Of a DNA stretch of 64,000 nucleotides, positions 1-9,287 are shown piece after piece (position 1 is the stretch's first letter; the number at the start of each line of letters is the position of its first letter). The notes under the pieces are model-generated. The model did not search any database. It saw nothing but the letters and a program-made list of their open reading frames with translations, and was not told the origin of the DNA. Made by a program: the position numbers and the translations under genes. Origin of the DNA: Corynebacterium sanguinis (lineage in GTDB: Bacteria; Actinomycetota; Actinomycetes; Mycobacteriales; Mycobacteriaceae); the NCBI RefSeq assembly GCF_007641235.1, contig NZ_CP038157.1:1364001-1428000 (forward strand), given 5' to 3'.

Positions 1-711
1 ACGGAGCTGTTGTTGCAGGCGGCACGTGACCCAGCGCCGGGGATGACGCTGATCATCGAGCACACCGGAGGCGGACGCAACAAGTCTTACGTGGCCAAGT
101 TCAAAAAGGTCGCTGAGGTGCACACGGTCGACCCGCTGCGCGACAGGGACCGCCACGCCTGGCTGAACAACGAGTTCCGCCGCCTCGGGGCCCACCCCAC
201 TCCCGATGTTGTTGCCGCGCTGCTAGAATCCGTCGGCTCCGATCTGCGCGAGCTGGCCACCGCGGCAAGCCAACTCGTGGCAGACACCGAGGGGGAGCTG
301 ACGGTGAGGTCCGTTCATGCCTACTACTCCGGGGTAGCTGAGATTTCCGGGTTCGACATCGCAGACCTTGCCGTAGCCGGGCGCGCAGAGCGGGCACTGG
401 CCTCGACGCGGCGCGCGCTGCAGCTGGGCATTAGCCCCGTCGCCCTTGCCGCGGCGCTGGCCAGGAAAGTAAGCGACATCGCCAAGCTCTACAGCACCCG
501 TGGTAACCCCGACCAGATCGCCCGCGAGCTGGGAATGCATCCGTTTGTCGCGAAAAAAACAATGCAGGCCGCACGGACCTGGTCCGGCGAGGCCGTCTCA
601 GAGGCCGTGATCGTCATCGCGAACCTCGACGCCGAGGTCAAGGGCCAAGGCGGTGACCCGGACTACGCGATCGAACACGCGGTGCGCAGAATCGCCGAGC
701 TTGCGCGCTAA
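1..711 (+). CDS. holA: DNA polymerase III delta subunit, C-terminal part (5' truncated by window)
   Basis: The reading frame is open from the first base, so the N-terminal ATPase-like portion lies outside the window. About 236 codons remain. They cover the middle and C-terminal helical collar of the clamp-loader delta subunit, with the typical stretch on acidic/hydrophobic helices around 'LLESVGSDLRELATAASQL'. HolA opens the beta sliding clamp within the clamp-loader complex. The position just upstream of rpsT (here separated by an inserted locus) is the usual corynebacterial neighbourhood. Family assignment is from overall resemblance, without a catalytic motif in this part. Confidence 0.85.
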   Translation, partial: TELLLQAARDPAPGMTLIIEHTGGGRNKSYVAKFKKVAEVHTVDPLRDRDRHAWLNNEFRRLGAHPTPDVVAALLESVGSDLRELATAASQLVADTEGELTVRSVHAYYSGVAEISGFDIADLAVAGRAERALASTRRALQLGISPVALAAALARKVSDIAKLYSTRGNPDQIARELGMHPFVAKKTMQAARTWSGEAVSEAVIVIANLDAEVKGQGGDPDYAIEHAVRRIAELAR

Positions 712-721
712 ACTGGCACGC

Positions 722-1117
722 ATGAACGAGCAGGAAAACCAGCACGTGCCGGAAGATGTCCAGGAGTTCGCGGGCAAGCTCTTCGAGTTGGCGCGCACGG
801 GGGACGTGGTGCTGCTCGACTACGTCGATAACGGCGTCGACGTCAACCTTGCCAACCAGGATGGCAACACGTTTCTCATGCTCGCGACGTATGCGGGGCA
901 TCTCGAGCTCGCGCGGGGCTTGGTTGAGCGTGGGGCGAACGTCGATAAGCTCAATGCCCGCGGTCAATCGCCGCTGGCCGGCGTCATTTTCAAGAAGGAA
1001 GACGATATCGTCGAGCTGCTTCTCCATGCCGGCGCCGACCCGCGGGCGGGTCACCCCGACGCGATCGCGACCGCACGGATGTTCGGGCGCGAGGACCTCG
1101 CCGACAAGATGCAATAA
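722..1117 (+). CDS. Ankyrin-repeat protein
   Basis: 131 aa from an ATG that starts 11 nt after the holA stop. Residues about 35-115 form two to three ankyrin repeats, seen as 'DGNTFLMLATYAGHLELA' and 'RGQSPLAGVIFKKEDDIVE' with the usual G-TPL-A-x3-G pattern and 'LLLHAGADP'. There is no signal peptide or membrane segment, so it is a cytoplasmic protein probably used for protein-protein contacts. It is probably co-transcribed with holA. Nothing in the sequence points to a partner. Confidence 0.75.
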   Translation: MNEQENQHVPEDVQEFAGKLFELARTGDVVLLDYVDNGVDVNLANQDGNTFLMLATYAGHLELARGLVERGANVDKLNARGQSPLAGVIFKKEDDIVELLLHAGADPRAGHPDAIATARMFGREDLADKMQ

Positions 1118-1177
1118 GCGACGGCATTGTTAGCGTGAAAACAATTCTCGCGAAACCTATTATGAAAACCTAATCAC

Positions 1178-1186
1178 TGTTATGCT
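1178..1186 (+). promoter_or_regulatory. Putative extended -10 promoter for locus A
   Basis: TG-T-TATGCT lies in the most AT-rich part of the 161-bp gap after the ankyrin gene, about 90 nt before the first glycosyltransferase. No good -35 hexamer is visible. A TTGACA at 1242-1247 exists but has no matching -10 at the right distance. Prediction only. Confidence 0.3.
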
Positions 1187-1278
1187 TTCGCTAGCCGAGC
1201 ATCTGCGGCAACGTGTCACACGCCCCTAGTTACCCATGTAGTTGACAATTTTCGTGCCGAGTGAACTCCTGGAGACCG

Positions 1279-2406
1279 ATGAAAATCCTCGCTATAAATG
1301 CGGGTTCCGCAGTGTCGGGAGCCGAAAAGGTCCTTCTTCAGTTAATTGACCACGCACTGTCCGAGGGCGACACTGTCACCCTCGCGTCTCCGGCTGGCGC
1401 GATCACGGAGGGGCTCGACCCGCGGATCGACCACATCGCCATCGAGCACCAGGTGCCCAACGCAAACCCTGGAAGCACCCGTGCCCGCAAGCCCGGGTCC
1501 AACGCAGCAGTACCGCTAACGTGGCTGCGCACCGCGCGCGTTCTCGCGCCCGCGATGCGCGCCGCGGACGTGGTTTTGCTCAACTCCACATTCGGGCTCC
1601 CCGCGGTCGCACTGGCGAAGCAGCGCGCCAAGGTGCCGGTCGTGTGGCTGGTTCACGACACCATCGCCAAGCGCAAGCAAGAGATCGCCGCGTGCCTCGG
1701 GGCCCGCGCCGTCGACGTCGCTATCGCGGTGTCCGAGCCGACCGCCGAGCGGATCCGGCCTTACTACCGCAACGTGGTGGTTCGGCCCAACGGTGTCGTC
1801 CTCCCCGATGCGGAGTTTTTCGCGCGCCGCGGAGCCGCGCAGGGCCATGACCAGGGCCGCCCCGTGGTGGGCATGCTCGCCGCCATCACGGATTGGAAGG
1901 CCCAGGACGTGCTCATCGATGCCGTCAGCCTCATCGATCCGGCGGTGCTCGACATCGAGGTCGAGCTCGCGGGCGCCGTCTTCCCCGGCTCGCAGGTCTA
2001 CGCCGACTCGCTGCACGACCGTGTCGACGCCCGCGGGGTTGCCAACCGGGTGCGGTTCCTCGGGCACGTCAATCCGGACGATGTGTTCGCCCGCTGGGAC
2101 CTGCTCGTCTCGCCGTCTCGGCTGCCAGAAGCGGGCCCGCTCGGGGTCTTGGAGGCGATGGCTCACAAAGTACCCGTGATCGCGACCAACCTCGGAGGCA
2201 GCGCGGATTACCTGCGCGACGGGCGCGGGCTTCTCATCCCGCCGGATGACGCCGAGGCTCTTGCCCAGGCGCTGCAGCAGTTCTTCGCGGACCCGTCGAC
2301 GGCTCAACGGATGAGCGAGACCGGGTACGAGGCCGTCATGCGCGAGCACGATCTCTCCCGCACGATTCCGAACATGCTGGAGGTGCTCCGTGGCGCCGCG
2401 CGCTGA
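1279..2406 (+). CDS. GT4-family glycosyltransferase, locus A
   Basis: 375 aa with the two-Rossmann GT-B layout of GT4 enzymes. The N-terminal acceptor domain has 'INAGSAVSGAEKVLLQL'. The C-terminal nucleotide-sugar domain has 'PSRLPEAGPLGVLEAMAHK', the E-x7-E motif region, followed by 'VPVIATNLGGSADYL'. The ATG at 1279 has GGAG four bases upstream; a GTG at 1261 would add six residues. It presumably adds a sugar to a lipid-linked intermediate on the cytoplasmic face. It overlaps the next gene by 17 nt. The counterpart in locus B is at 19042-20169. Sugar specificity cannot be read. Confidence 0.85.
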   Translation: MKILAINAGSAVSGAEKVLLQLIDHALSEGDTVTLASPAGAITEGLDPRIDHIAIEHQVPNANPGSTRARKPGSNAAVPLTWLRTARVLAPAMRAADVVLLNSTFGLPAVALAKQRAKVPVVWLVHDTIAKRKQEIAACLGARAVDVAIAVSEPTAERIRPYYRNVVVRPNGVVLPDAEFFARRGAAQGHDQGRPVVGMLAAITDWKAQDVLIDAVSLIDPAVLDIEVELAGAVFPGSQVYADSLHDRVDARGVANRVRFLGHVNPDDVFARWDLLVSPSRLPEAGPLGVLEAMAHKVPVIATNLGGSADYLRDGRGLLIPPDDAEALAQALQQFFADPSTAQRMSETGYEAVMREHDLSRTIPNMLEVLRGAAR

Positions 2407-3526
2407 GGGGCGCGCTGCGTCATGGTGGGTCACCGCCGTTTTCGCTGTGGCAGGTGTCGCCGCCACGGTTGCGATCACGGCGGGGCTTACGCCTCGAATC
2501 GCCACTAGCGCCGCGCACGCGGCGGACGTGCCGTGCGGGGACTACGGGGTCGCCGTTTCCGCGGATTGGGGGTGGAAGAGCCCCGAGGAGCTCCAGGCAT
2601 CCTACGCTATGGCGCGCAACGTCGGCGCGTGCCAGATCCGGATCAGCGTGCCCTGGGGTGACGTGGAAACGGCCCCGGGCTACTACGACTGGTCCGAGCT
2701 GGACATGATGGTCCACGGCGCGACGGCCGCGGGGATTGAACCGATGCTGGTCCTTTACGCAATTCCCGGTTGGGTGCAGGAGGCCGGGGTTCAGCAGGCG
2801 ATAACCCAACAGGGCGCGTCGTCGCTGTCGTCCTCGGGCGCGGTGACGCTAGCGGCGTCGGAAAGCGACAGGCACGAGATTGGGCGGATGTACAGCGAGT
2901 TCGCTGCCGCGGTGGCCGCGCGCTACAAGGACTCCGTCTACGCGTACGAGGTGTGGAACGAGCCGAATATTTCCCGCTTCTGGACCAACCCCAGCGCCGC
3001 AGAGTACGCGGAGCTGCTGAAGCTGACGTACCCCCGGATCCATCAGGCTGACCCGAGCGCCGTGGTCATCAGCGCGGGCCTCGCCCCGGCGGCTGACACG
3101 GAGACGTCGATTTCCCCCACGACGTTCGTCAGCGAGATGTACAAGGCGGGTGCGAAGGATTCCTTCGACGCGCTGGGCGTGCACCCCTACACCTGGAACG
3201 ACCCGCCGGAGGAGAGGATGAAGTTCCTCGACATCGACGAGCTACAACGCATCATGGATGGCAACGGTGACGCGGGCAAGCAGATGTGGGTGACCGAGTA
3301 CGGCGCGCCCACCGGGGGCCTGTCCGGGCTGACCCAATCCGAGCAGGCCGCGATGCTGATGTTCGGCATCGAGGAGGCGCGCCGCAACCCACGGATCGAG
3401 CGCTTCTACTTCTACACGCTCCAGGACTACCCCTTGGGAGTGACCGATCCTGAGAGCTACTTCGGCATCTACACCAGCGACGGCGGCGCGAAGGTCGGCG
3501 CCAACGAGCTCCGCAGCGCGCTCTAG
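2390..3526 (+). CDS. Secreted/anchored glycoside hydrolase (GH39/GH5-like TIM barrel), locus A
   Basis: 378 aa from GTG, with GGAGG six bases upstream and the start inside the preceding glycosyltransferase. An N-terminal hydrophobic segment at about residues 13-40 ends in 'SAAHAAD', either a signal peptide or an anchor. The barrel carries a likely acid/base Glu in 'YEVWNEPN' and a likely nucleophile Glu in 'MWVTEYGAP'. This is clan GH-A spacing, resembling hydrolases such as PslG that accompany exopolysaccharide loci. It probably trims or releases the polymer outside the membrane. The substrate is unknown. The paralogue is at 20198-21235. Confidence 0.8.
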   Translation: MAPRAEGRAASWWVTAVFAVAGVAATVAITAGLTPRIATSAAHAADVPCGDYGVAVSADWGWKSPEELQASYAMARNVGACQIRISVPWGDVETAPGYYDWSELDMMVHGATAAGIEPMLVLYAIPGWVQEAGVQQAITQQGASSLSSSGAVTLAASESDRHEIGRMYSEFAAAVAARYKDSVYAYEVWNEPNISRFWTNPSAAEYAELLKLTYPRIHQADPSAVVISAGLAPAADTETSISPTTFVSEMYKAGAKDSFDALGVHPYTWNDPPEERMKFLDIDELQRIMDGNGDAGKQMWVTEYGAPTGGLSGLTQSEQAAMLMFGIEEARRNPRIERFYFYTLQDYPLGVTDPESYFGIYTSDGGAKVGANELRSAL

Positions 3527-5368
3527 CTGGGGCTGGCGGTGGCGAAGCGGATCCGCGCCGGGGTGTAGCGCCCCACAAGCTCACGCAGTTGCCGCGTGTC
3601 CTGCGCCGTCAGCTCCCAGGGCACGGTAGCGGTCACCGCATGCTTACCGACGCCCACCTCAACGTCGTCGTACCCAACACGCTCGCCTGGGTAGCGCGAC
3701 TGGGCGAATTCACGTACTGCCTGGACCACCGCGCCTTTTTTCAACGTCGCACTCCCTGGCGCGGACGACGTCCGTCGCGCGACCGTGGTAGCGCAGCGCG
3801 GGCGGGTGGGCATCGACAAGCTCGAGCGAGGCTCGCAGCCCGGTGTCGCGCTCGCCCTGGTCGGTTAAAGCGATGACGCGGCCGACGCGGCCGGCTGGAA
3901 CGGCAAACCCCGCGGGGCCGACGAGTTTCAGGCCGGAAACGTCGGCGTTGACCGTGTGCTGGGCAAACCCCGCCAGCTCATGGGGCGTGAGCACGGCACC
4001 CCATTCGCTCGAGTCTTTCTCCGCGTCGGCGCGCGCCCGTGACAGCAGCTCGTGCGCGGCAGCCTCGTCGGCGGTCAGAGCCACAAGCGAGTCGAGCGGG
4101 GCAGTCGGGTCCGCGATGATTGCTCCGCACCAGTCCATAAACCGTCGGGCGTGGGCGGCGCACTCGTCCGCGGTGTAGACCCTGGGGTTGGCGAGCATCT
4201 CGATCTCAAGGTGCAGCGAGTCGGTTGGCTGAATCGTCAGCGAGAAGTCATCGATCGGCCCGTAGCTCCACACCTCGTACTGGGGGTCCAGCGTGCCGTA
4301 CTCAATCGCGTCGTGGAAGGGGATGATGTTGACCAGCGGGCCGAAGAGACGCGGCGCGAGAAACAGCGAGGGGTCCGTGTTGGTGAGGTCGCTGAGCAGC
4401 ACGTCCTGGTGCTGGTAGCTGGCCTTGAGCGTGGCGCGAAAGCGGCGGGAGATGTCGAAGATAGTGTCCCCGGGCTCGAACGCGACGCGCAGGGGCAGCG
4501 TGGTGTTGGATGTCGCGTGGTTCGCCTTCGCAAGCGGGGTGTGCCGCCCGGACACCGGGAACCCCGCGATCACAGCGTTCTCCTGTGTCATTGCGCGGAT
4601 GTAGGACAGCACGAGCGCGGCGATGATGTCGCGCCACGACGCGCCCGACTCCGCGCCAAGGTTGTCGAGGGTCGCAATCGGTAGCCTTTCGACGCGCCTG
4701 ATGGGCAGGTCGGCGGGCGGGGCGGTGCGGTCGGAAAACGACAGGGTGCGTGGCATGTTTTCTAGCTGCGCGAGCCAAAAGTGCACGGATCCCGGGTCAG
4801 TTGTGCTGCGCGAGGTTTCCGCGGCGAAGTGCTCGAAGGTGCCGGTGCGCCGCGGGGGCGCGTCGAGACCCGCGACGGCGGCGGCGATGAGTTCGCTCGC
4901 GCGGCGGCGAAGCAGCATGCCTCCCCACCCGTCAATCGCGGCGTGGTGGCAGCCGCCGAACCATGCGTAGCGCCCCTCGCCGAGCTTGGCGACGACACTG
5001 CGGTGCGAAACCCCCGGACCCAGGATGGGGATCGGGGTCTGCCACTGCGCGTCGACAAGCTCGCGCATCGCGGCTGCGGGGTCATCGCTGTCGCTGAGGT
5101 CAACAAACTGGTGACTTTCCGCGCTAGATGTGCCCAGCACGTTCCATCAGCTCCCGTCGTCGTCGCGGGTGAGGTAGTAGTGGATTGACGTGGCCTCGTC
5201 GATGGCCTGGGTAATGCAGTCCCACACCATGTCGGAGGTCAATCCCTCCGCCTCGTAAAACATGAGGTTCGCGACGGCGTAGGCCAGGGAATCCGGGTGG
5301 GCGAGCTGGCCTCGGAGGTAGGGTTCCTGAGCGGGTCGTAAGGGAATGGGAGAACGCGACTTGTCCAT
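3523..5368 (-). pseudogene. Broken condensation-domain protein with adenylation-like tail, locus A
   Basis: Alignment by eye to the intact locus B gene (21237-23084) shows two lesions. The first is an in-frame TGA at 5147-5149 where B encodes the first Trp of Trp-Trp-Asn-Val. The second is one extra A in a six-A run (T run at 3736-3741 on the + strand) that shifts the last ~75 codons. Removing the extra base gives 614 codons from ATG 5368, against 615 in B. The condensation motif is present as 'HHAAIDGWGG'. The tail contains 'LRYHGRATDVVRA', like the end of an adenylation domain. The two largest fragments stay open, so decay looks recent. The gene converges with, and overlaps, the hydrolase stop. 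Confidence 0.8.
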
Positions 5369-5461
5369 ATTTTTGTAGGCTCCGGTCATCGCAAATGTGA
5401 GGTGGAGAGAGGTTATATCGAGACTCTGCCGTACCGCATCCCAGGAAACGTGACGGCTGTT

Positions 5462-5476
5462 AAGATACACTATCTT
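5462..5476. promoter_or_regulatory. Palindrome AAGATA-CAC-TATCTT between divergent genes
   Basis: A perfect 6-bp inverted repeat with a 3-bp centre sits in the 171-bp gap between the broken condensation gene (leftward) and the Wzz-like gene (rightward). Its position suits an operator controlling one or both. The matching gap in locus B (23085-23197) does not hold the same palindrome. No regulator gene is encoded in either locus. Confidence 0.25.
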
Positions 5477-5539
5477 CCGTCCCTCACATTCGCTCAGTTG
5501 CGTCTGGCGCTGGTCTGCGGGGAGGAAGAAGGAATTGCT

Positions 5540-6709
5540 ATGCGGCATTCGCCAACACGTTCGAGAATGGAACTAGTCTCACCGAGCGGTGCGGGCGTTG
5601 AACTGGGGGCGGTGTTCCGCGCTCTGCAAGAGAGCATTGTTTACGGCCTGCTCGCGGCGATCATCGGTGCGCTCGCGTTCGTTGCGTACTTCAGCAGCCA
5701 GGACCCGCAGTTTCGGACGCAGACCTCCGTAATGGTGTCCTCGCCGTCGCGCAACGAGGCCACCGTGGAGCAGCTCGCGGTCCAGGCCCGCGCCTTCGGT
5801 GAAATCGTCAACGACGACGCCATTCAGAACAACATCGAGAGCGCGACGGGCATCCCGGTAAACCAGGTCGGGTCCCCGCCGAACGTGAAAGTAACGGCGC
5901 CGGAAGACATGCCGGGTGTGCTCAACATCTCCACCGAGGCTGATTCGCCGGAGGCGTCGAAGGCGTTGTCCGAGGCTGTCGTTGAGGAGATCCGGGGCCG
6001 CGCGCAGACGGTTAGGGATCAGGCGCTGGGCGATTTCGAGCAGGCCTACCAGGGCCTGATCGGCGACTTGGAGCAGAAGCGGCAGGCCGCGCTCTCACAG
6101 GATCCGCCAGCGGCCGACATCAGCCGCTACGACACCGCGCTCAACGAGCTGCGCGCCGCACAGCAGCAGCCCCGCCTGAACCACCTCACGGTTTCCCTCC
6201 TGTCGCAGGAGACCGATTCCCCCGACGCCGTGGAGAGCCGCCCGATGATGATGGGCATCGTCCTCGGATTGGTCGTGGGCCTCATCGTCTTTGCCGTGGT
6301 GGCGGCCGTTAAGTTCTTCTTCCCGCGCAGTATCAACCAAGTGTGGCTGCAAAAGATCGCCGCCCGCGACGGCGTGGCCGTGGAAACGGGTGCGACCGCG
6401 GACGGCATCGCCCCGCGCACGGCCGCGCTGATGTCGGCGCTGCGCAGGGAAGGCGAAAACGTCCTTCTCCTCGAACCAGGGGCGACCAGGCAGGATGCAC
6501 CCGACCGGGACGTCGCGGTGTCGCCAGCTTTCGTACGCGACCTCAGGGGCGCGTGGTGGGATGACGTCGATACGCAGGAAATCTCGCTCGCGGTGCTGCG
6601 CGGAAAGCACGGCGGGAAGGAAACTCAGCTCGTCGAGCGCAACCTCGACGTGCTGGCGTCGCTAGGCATTCCGGCGCGGTTGTCTGTTGAAGATAAGCGC
6701 CAAGAGTAA
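5540..6709 (+). CDS. Wzz-like chain-length/co-polymerase membrane protein, locus A
   Basis: 389 aa from the ATG preceded by GGAGG/AAGGAA. The first membrane helix is at about residues 32-52 ('YGLLAAIIGALAFVAYF'). A periplasmic-type region follows, with Gln/Ala-rich helices that may form a coiled coil, and then a second helix near residue 240 ('GIVLGLVVGLIVFAVVAAV'). This two-helix topology is that of Wzz/polysaccharide co-polymerases. The C-terminal ~125 residues are cytoplasmic and carry no Walker A motif, so no tyrosine-kinase activity is expected. There is no counterpart in locus B. It probably sets glycan length together with the polymerase at 7882-9234. Confidence 0.7.
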   Translation: MRHSPTRSRMELVSPSGAGVELGAVFRALQESIVYGLLAAIIGALAFVAYFSSQDPQFRTQTSVMVSSPSRNEATVEQLAVQARAFGEIVNDDAIQNNIESATGIPVNQVGSPPNVKVTAPEDMPGVLNISTEADSPEASKALSEAVVEEIRGRAQTVRDQALGDFEQAYQGLIGDLEQKRQAALSQDPPAADISRYDTALNELRAAQQQPRLNHLTVSLLSQETDSPDAVESRPMMMGIVLGLVVGLIVFAVVAAVKFFFPRSINQVWLQKIAARDGVAVETGATADGIAPRTAALMSALRREGENVLLLEPGATRQDAPDRDVAVSPAFVRDLRGAWWDDVDTQEISLAVLRGKHGGKETQLVERNLDVLASLGIPARLSVEDKRQE

Positions 6710-6733
6710 CGCAGTAACGAGGGAGAGTTTCAC

Positions 6734-7885
6734 ATGACTACACCGTCTCAATCGCAGCATCCCCGCGTGGGCATCGTTCACGAGCGCTTCACCGACATCG
6801 CCGGCAGTGAGCAGGTGGTGCAGCGGATAGCGGAGGTCTTCCCTAAAGGGCCGATCATCGTGCCTTTCCTGCGAGAATCGGGCGTGCCGGATGTTGAGCG
6901 CAAGCGGGTGGTCACCGGCTACCTGCAAAAGCCCTACGAGTCCGTGCAGAAACTTTCCTACGCCCCGCTGCTTCCCGCCGTGCCCAGGGCGCTGCGTTCG
7001 GCGGTGGCGCGGGAGCACCGCGACCGCCCGCTCGACGCGCTCGTGATCAGCCATCACGCTTTCGCGGTCGCAGCCGCGCGTGACGACGTCCCCACCCTCG
7101 CGTACGTGCACAGCCCCGCCCGCTGGGCGTGGGACCCGAACTTCCTCGCCGGTGAAACCAACTCCGTGCCAGGGCGGGCCGCGCTGACCACGCTCGGCCG
7201 GCTCGCGCGTTCCAACGAGAAGCGGCACGTGCCCCAGATTGACGCGATCGTGGGCAACTCAACCACGGTCCGCCAGCGCATCAACGACTGGTGGGGCCGC
7301 GAGGCCGAGGTGATCCACCCTCCAGTCAACGTCGACTACTTCGCCCCGGATGAAAATTCGCCGCAGCGGGGTGACTACTTCATCGCTGTGGGCCGCATGG
7401 TGCCGTACAAGCGCGTGGATATCGCGGTGCGCGCCGTGATCGAGGCGCAGGTCAAGCTCGTCGTCATCGGCGCCGGCCGCGATTTTGAACGGGTATCGGA
7501 GATCGCTGCAACGGCGCCAGACCTAATCGATCTGAAGGGGTTCCTGCCCACGCCCGAGGCGCGCGATCTGATTCAGGGTGCGCGAGCGCTGCTCATGCCG
7601 GGCGAGGAGGACTTCGGCATCGTCCCCGTCGAAGCCACCGCGGCCGGCACGCCGGTCGTTGCCCTGGGGAAGGGCGGGGCGCTCGACAGCGTCATCGACG
7701 GCGTGACGGGCATCCATGTCCCGCCGGGTGCCGACGACGCGGAAACAGTTGCCAACTTCGCGGACGCGTTGAGGAACTTCCCCGACTCCCGTTTCGAACG
7801 CGACCGGCTCATCGAGCACGCTGCGACGTTTTCTCCCGAGGCGTTTCAAGAGAAAATGGCGGCGGCCGTCAGCGCGCTGCTCTAA
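6734..7885 (+). CDS. GT4-family glycosyltransferase, locus A only
   Basis: 383 aa. The ATG follows GGGAG by about ten bases, 24 nt after the Wzz-like gene, so the two are likely co-transcribed. The N-terminus is 'VGIVHERFTDIAGSEQVV'. The C-terminal domain has 'MPGEEDFGIVPVEATAAG', with the two Glu of the E-x7-E motif, as in mannosyl-/rhamnosyl-type GT4 enzymes. The last four bases overlap the convergent polymerase gene. Locus B has lost this gene, so the step it performs may depend on locus A alone. Confidence 0.85.
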   Translation: MTTPSQSQHPRVGIVHERFTDIAGSEQVVQRIAEVFPKGPIIVPFLRESGVPDVERKRVVTGYLQKPYESVQKLSYAPLLPAVPRALRSAVAREHRDRPLDALVISHHAFAVAAARDDVPTLAYVHSPARWAWDPNFLAGETNSVPGRAALTTLGRLARSNEKRHVPQIDAIVGNSTTVRQRINDWWGREAEVIHPPVNVDYFAPDENSPQRGDYFIAVGRMVPYKRVDIAVRAVIEAQVKLVVIGAGRDFERVSEIAATAPDLIDLKGFLPTPEARDLIQGARALLMPGEEDFGIVPVEATAAGTPVVALGKGGALDSVIDGVTGIHVPPGADDAETVANFADALRNFPDSRFERDRLIEHAATFSPEAFQEKMAAAVSALL

Positions 7886-9234
7886 GAGGCGTCTGCCGCC
7901 TCCACTGGGACGCGCGTGTTAACGACGCGCTCCTGCGCCGGCTCGGACATGGTCCGCGCCGCGGTGGGGACGCAGCAGGCGATGGCGGGCAGGGTCCAGA
8001 ACAGAATGTCCAACGGGAAGATCTCCAGGTAGGTGGCAAAGGCCGCGGAGACGCAGGCGGCGATCGTTGCCGCAAGCGAGATGCAGACGAACGAGAAGTC
8101 AATGCTGTGGGTAGGCAGACGGTGCAGCAATTGCTGCAGTGAGATCACGATGAAGACGACTACCGCGATGTAGAGAGCCATTCCGATCGGGCCCAGCTCG
8201 AGCGCAATCTTTAAGTACTGGCTGTCGGGTTGGTACGGGGGGTTCAGGACGTCGAGGCCGGGCCCGATGCGGTACGCGGAGGATCCCGTGCTGCCGAGAC
8301 CGGTGCCAAGCGGATGCGTCAGCGCGATTCGAAGCGCGTCCGTCCAGTGGCCGAGGCGCTGCTGCAGGCTGGACGAAGAAAACAGTGCCTGGGCGGCCTG
8401 GCTGTTGCTCAAAGCGACACCCGCGACGACGATGACCCCGACCGCGGCGGCCGAAACCCCCAGCACGAGTTTGAGCACGCGGCGGTGCTGCGTCACGCCG
8501 AGCACGATGAGCCCCACGACGAGACCGATGTAGCTGGCGCGCACCACGGAGAGAATCAGGCCCACGACCATGATCACCGAAAGCGGCCAGAAGAGCCGCG
8601 AGCGCAGACGGTTGGGTTCGAGCAGCGACGCTGAGACCCCGGCGAGCAGGGCAATCATCAGGTAGAGCCCGAACGGGAACGGCTGGTTAAACGTGCCAAA
8701 GCTGCGAAGCAGAGGGCCGGTCGTGCGGACCTCTTTCGCCCACTCGTATCCCATCGCGACAAGGCGCTCGCCCTGCAGCACCTGCTGCAGGAGCCCATAG
8801 AGGGCGGCGATCGTGCCTGTGACAATGAGAATCGTGATCAGGCGGTCTTTGTCCTTCGCCGTAAACGGGTGGCGCCACACGATGAAGATCATCAGCAGGT
8901 AGAAAAACGCGATCTTGATCGGGAAGAAGCTGTCGCTGCCGTGCGCGATCAGCGCCGAGGCGATACCGAAGGGCACGAGGATGAACAGGGGTGCCGTCCA
9001 CGACAGATGGGCGCGGTAGCCCGCGGCGCTCGGGGTATTGCGCGGCAGGAGAGACGCCGCGAGGATGGCAAGGATTGCCCCCTCTTTCCAAAAGGAGATC
9101 GTCACCGGGGCGATCTTCAAAAGGCCGTGGAACGGGACGAGACAGAGCAGGATAAGGGCGGCGTCTTGCGGGCGGCGCAGCGCCACCAGGAACAGCGCTC
9201 CGGCGAGCGCGACTGCAGTGAGAAGCTGGATCAC
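7882..9234 (-). CDS. O-antigen polymerase/ligase-type membrane protein (Wzy/WaaL family), locus A only
   Basis: 450 aa with roughly twelve hydrophobic helices and a larger loop after the middle. In that loop lies a 'LGTGLGSTGSSAYRIGPG' segment typical of the Wzy_C/O-antigen-ligase family. The GTG start at 9234 has AAGGAG eight bases upstream. It would polymerise lipid-linked repeat units outside the membrane, or ligate the chain to an acceptor. These two activities cannot be told apart by sequence. It is the only polymerase-like gene in either locus. Confidence 0.8.
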   Translation of the reverse strand: MIQLLTAVALAGALFLVALRRPQDAALILLCLVPFHGLLKIAPVTISFWKEGAILAILAASLLPRNTPSAAGYRAHLSWTAPLFILVPFGIASALIAHGSDSFFPIKIAFFYLLMIFIVWRHPFTAKDKDRLITILIVTGTIAALYGLLQQVLQGERLVAMGYEWAKEVRTTGPLLRSFGTFNQPFPFGLYLMIALLAGVSASLLEPNRLRSRLFWPLSVIMVVGLILSVVRASYIGLVVGLIVLGVTQHRRVLKLVLGVSAAAVGVIVVAGVALSNSQAAQALFSSSSLQQRLGHWTDALRIALTHPLGTGLGSTGSSAYRIGPGLDVLNPPYQPDSQYLKIALELGPIGMALYIAVVVFIVISLQQLLHRLPTHSIDFSFVCISLAATIAACVSAAFATYLEIFPLDILFWTLPAIACCVPTAARTMSEPAQERVVNTRVPVEAADAS

Positions 9235-9287
9235 GGCGTGTTCTCCTTAGGTTGCGGTGCGATGAACAGCGACCGAGGTCTCCTTAA

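Noticed and set aside
1242..1247. TTGACA upstream of the first glycosyltransferase as its -35
   Set aside because: No acceptable -10 lies 16-18 bp downstream before the start codon.
3736..3741. A6G in the locus A condensation gene as a dnaX-like -1 frameshift site
   Set aside because: The change needed is +1 (one base skipped), and locus B has the same protein without any shift, so a mutation or error is simpler.
5147..5149. In-frame TGA as selenocysteine or stop reassignment
   Set aside because: Locus B has Trp there, no SECIS-like hairpin is evident, and normal genes in the window use TGA as stop.
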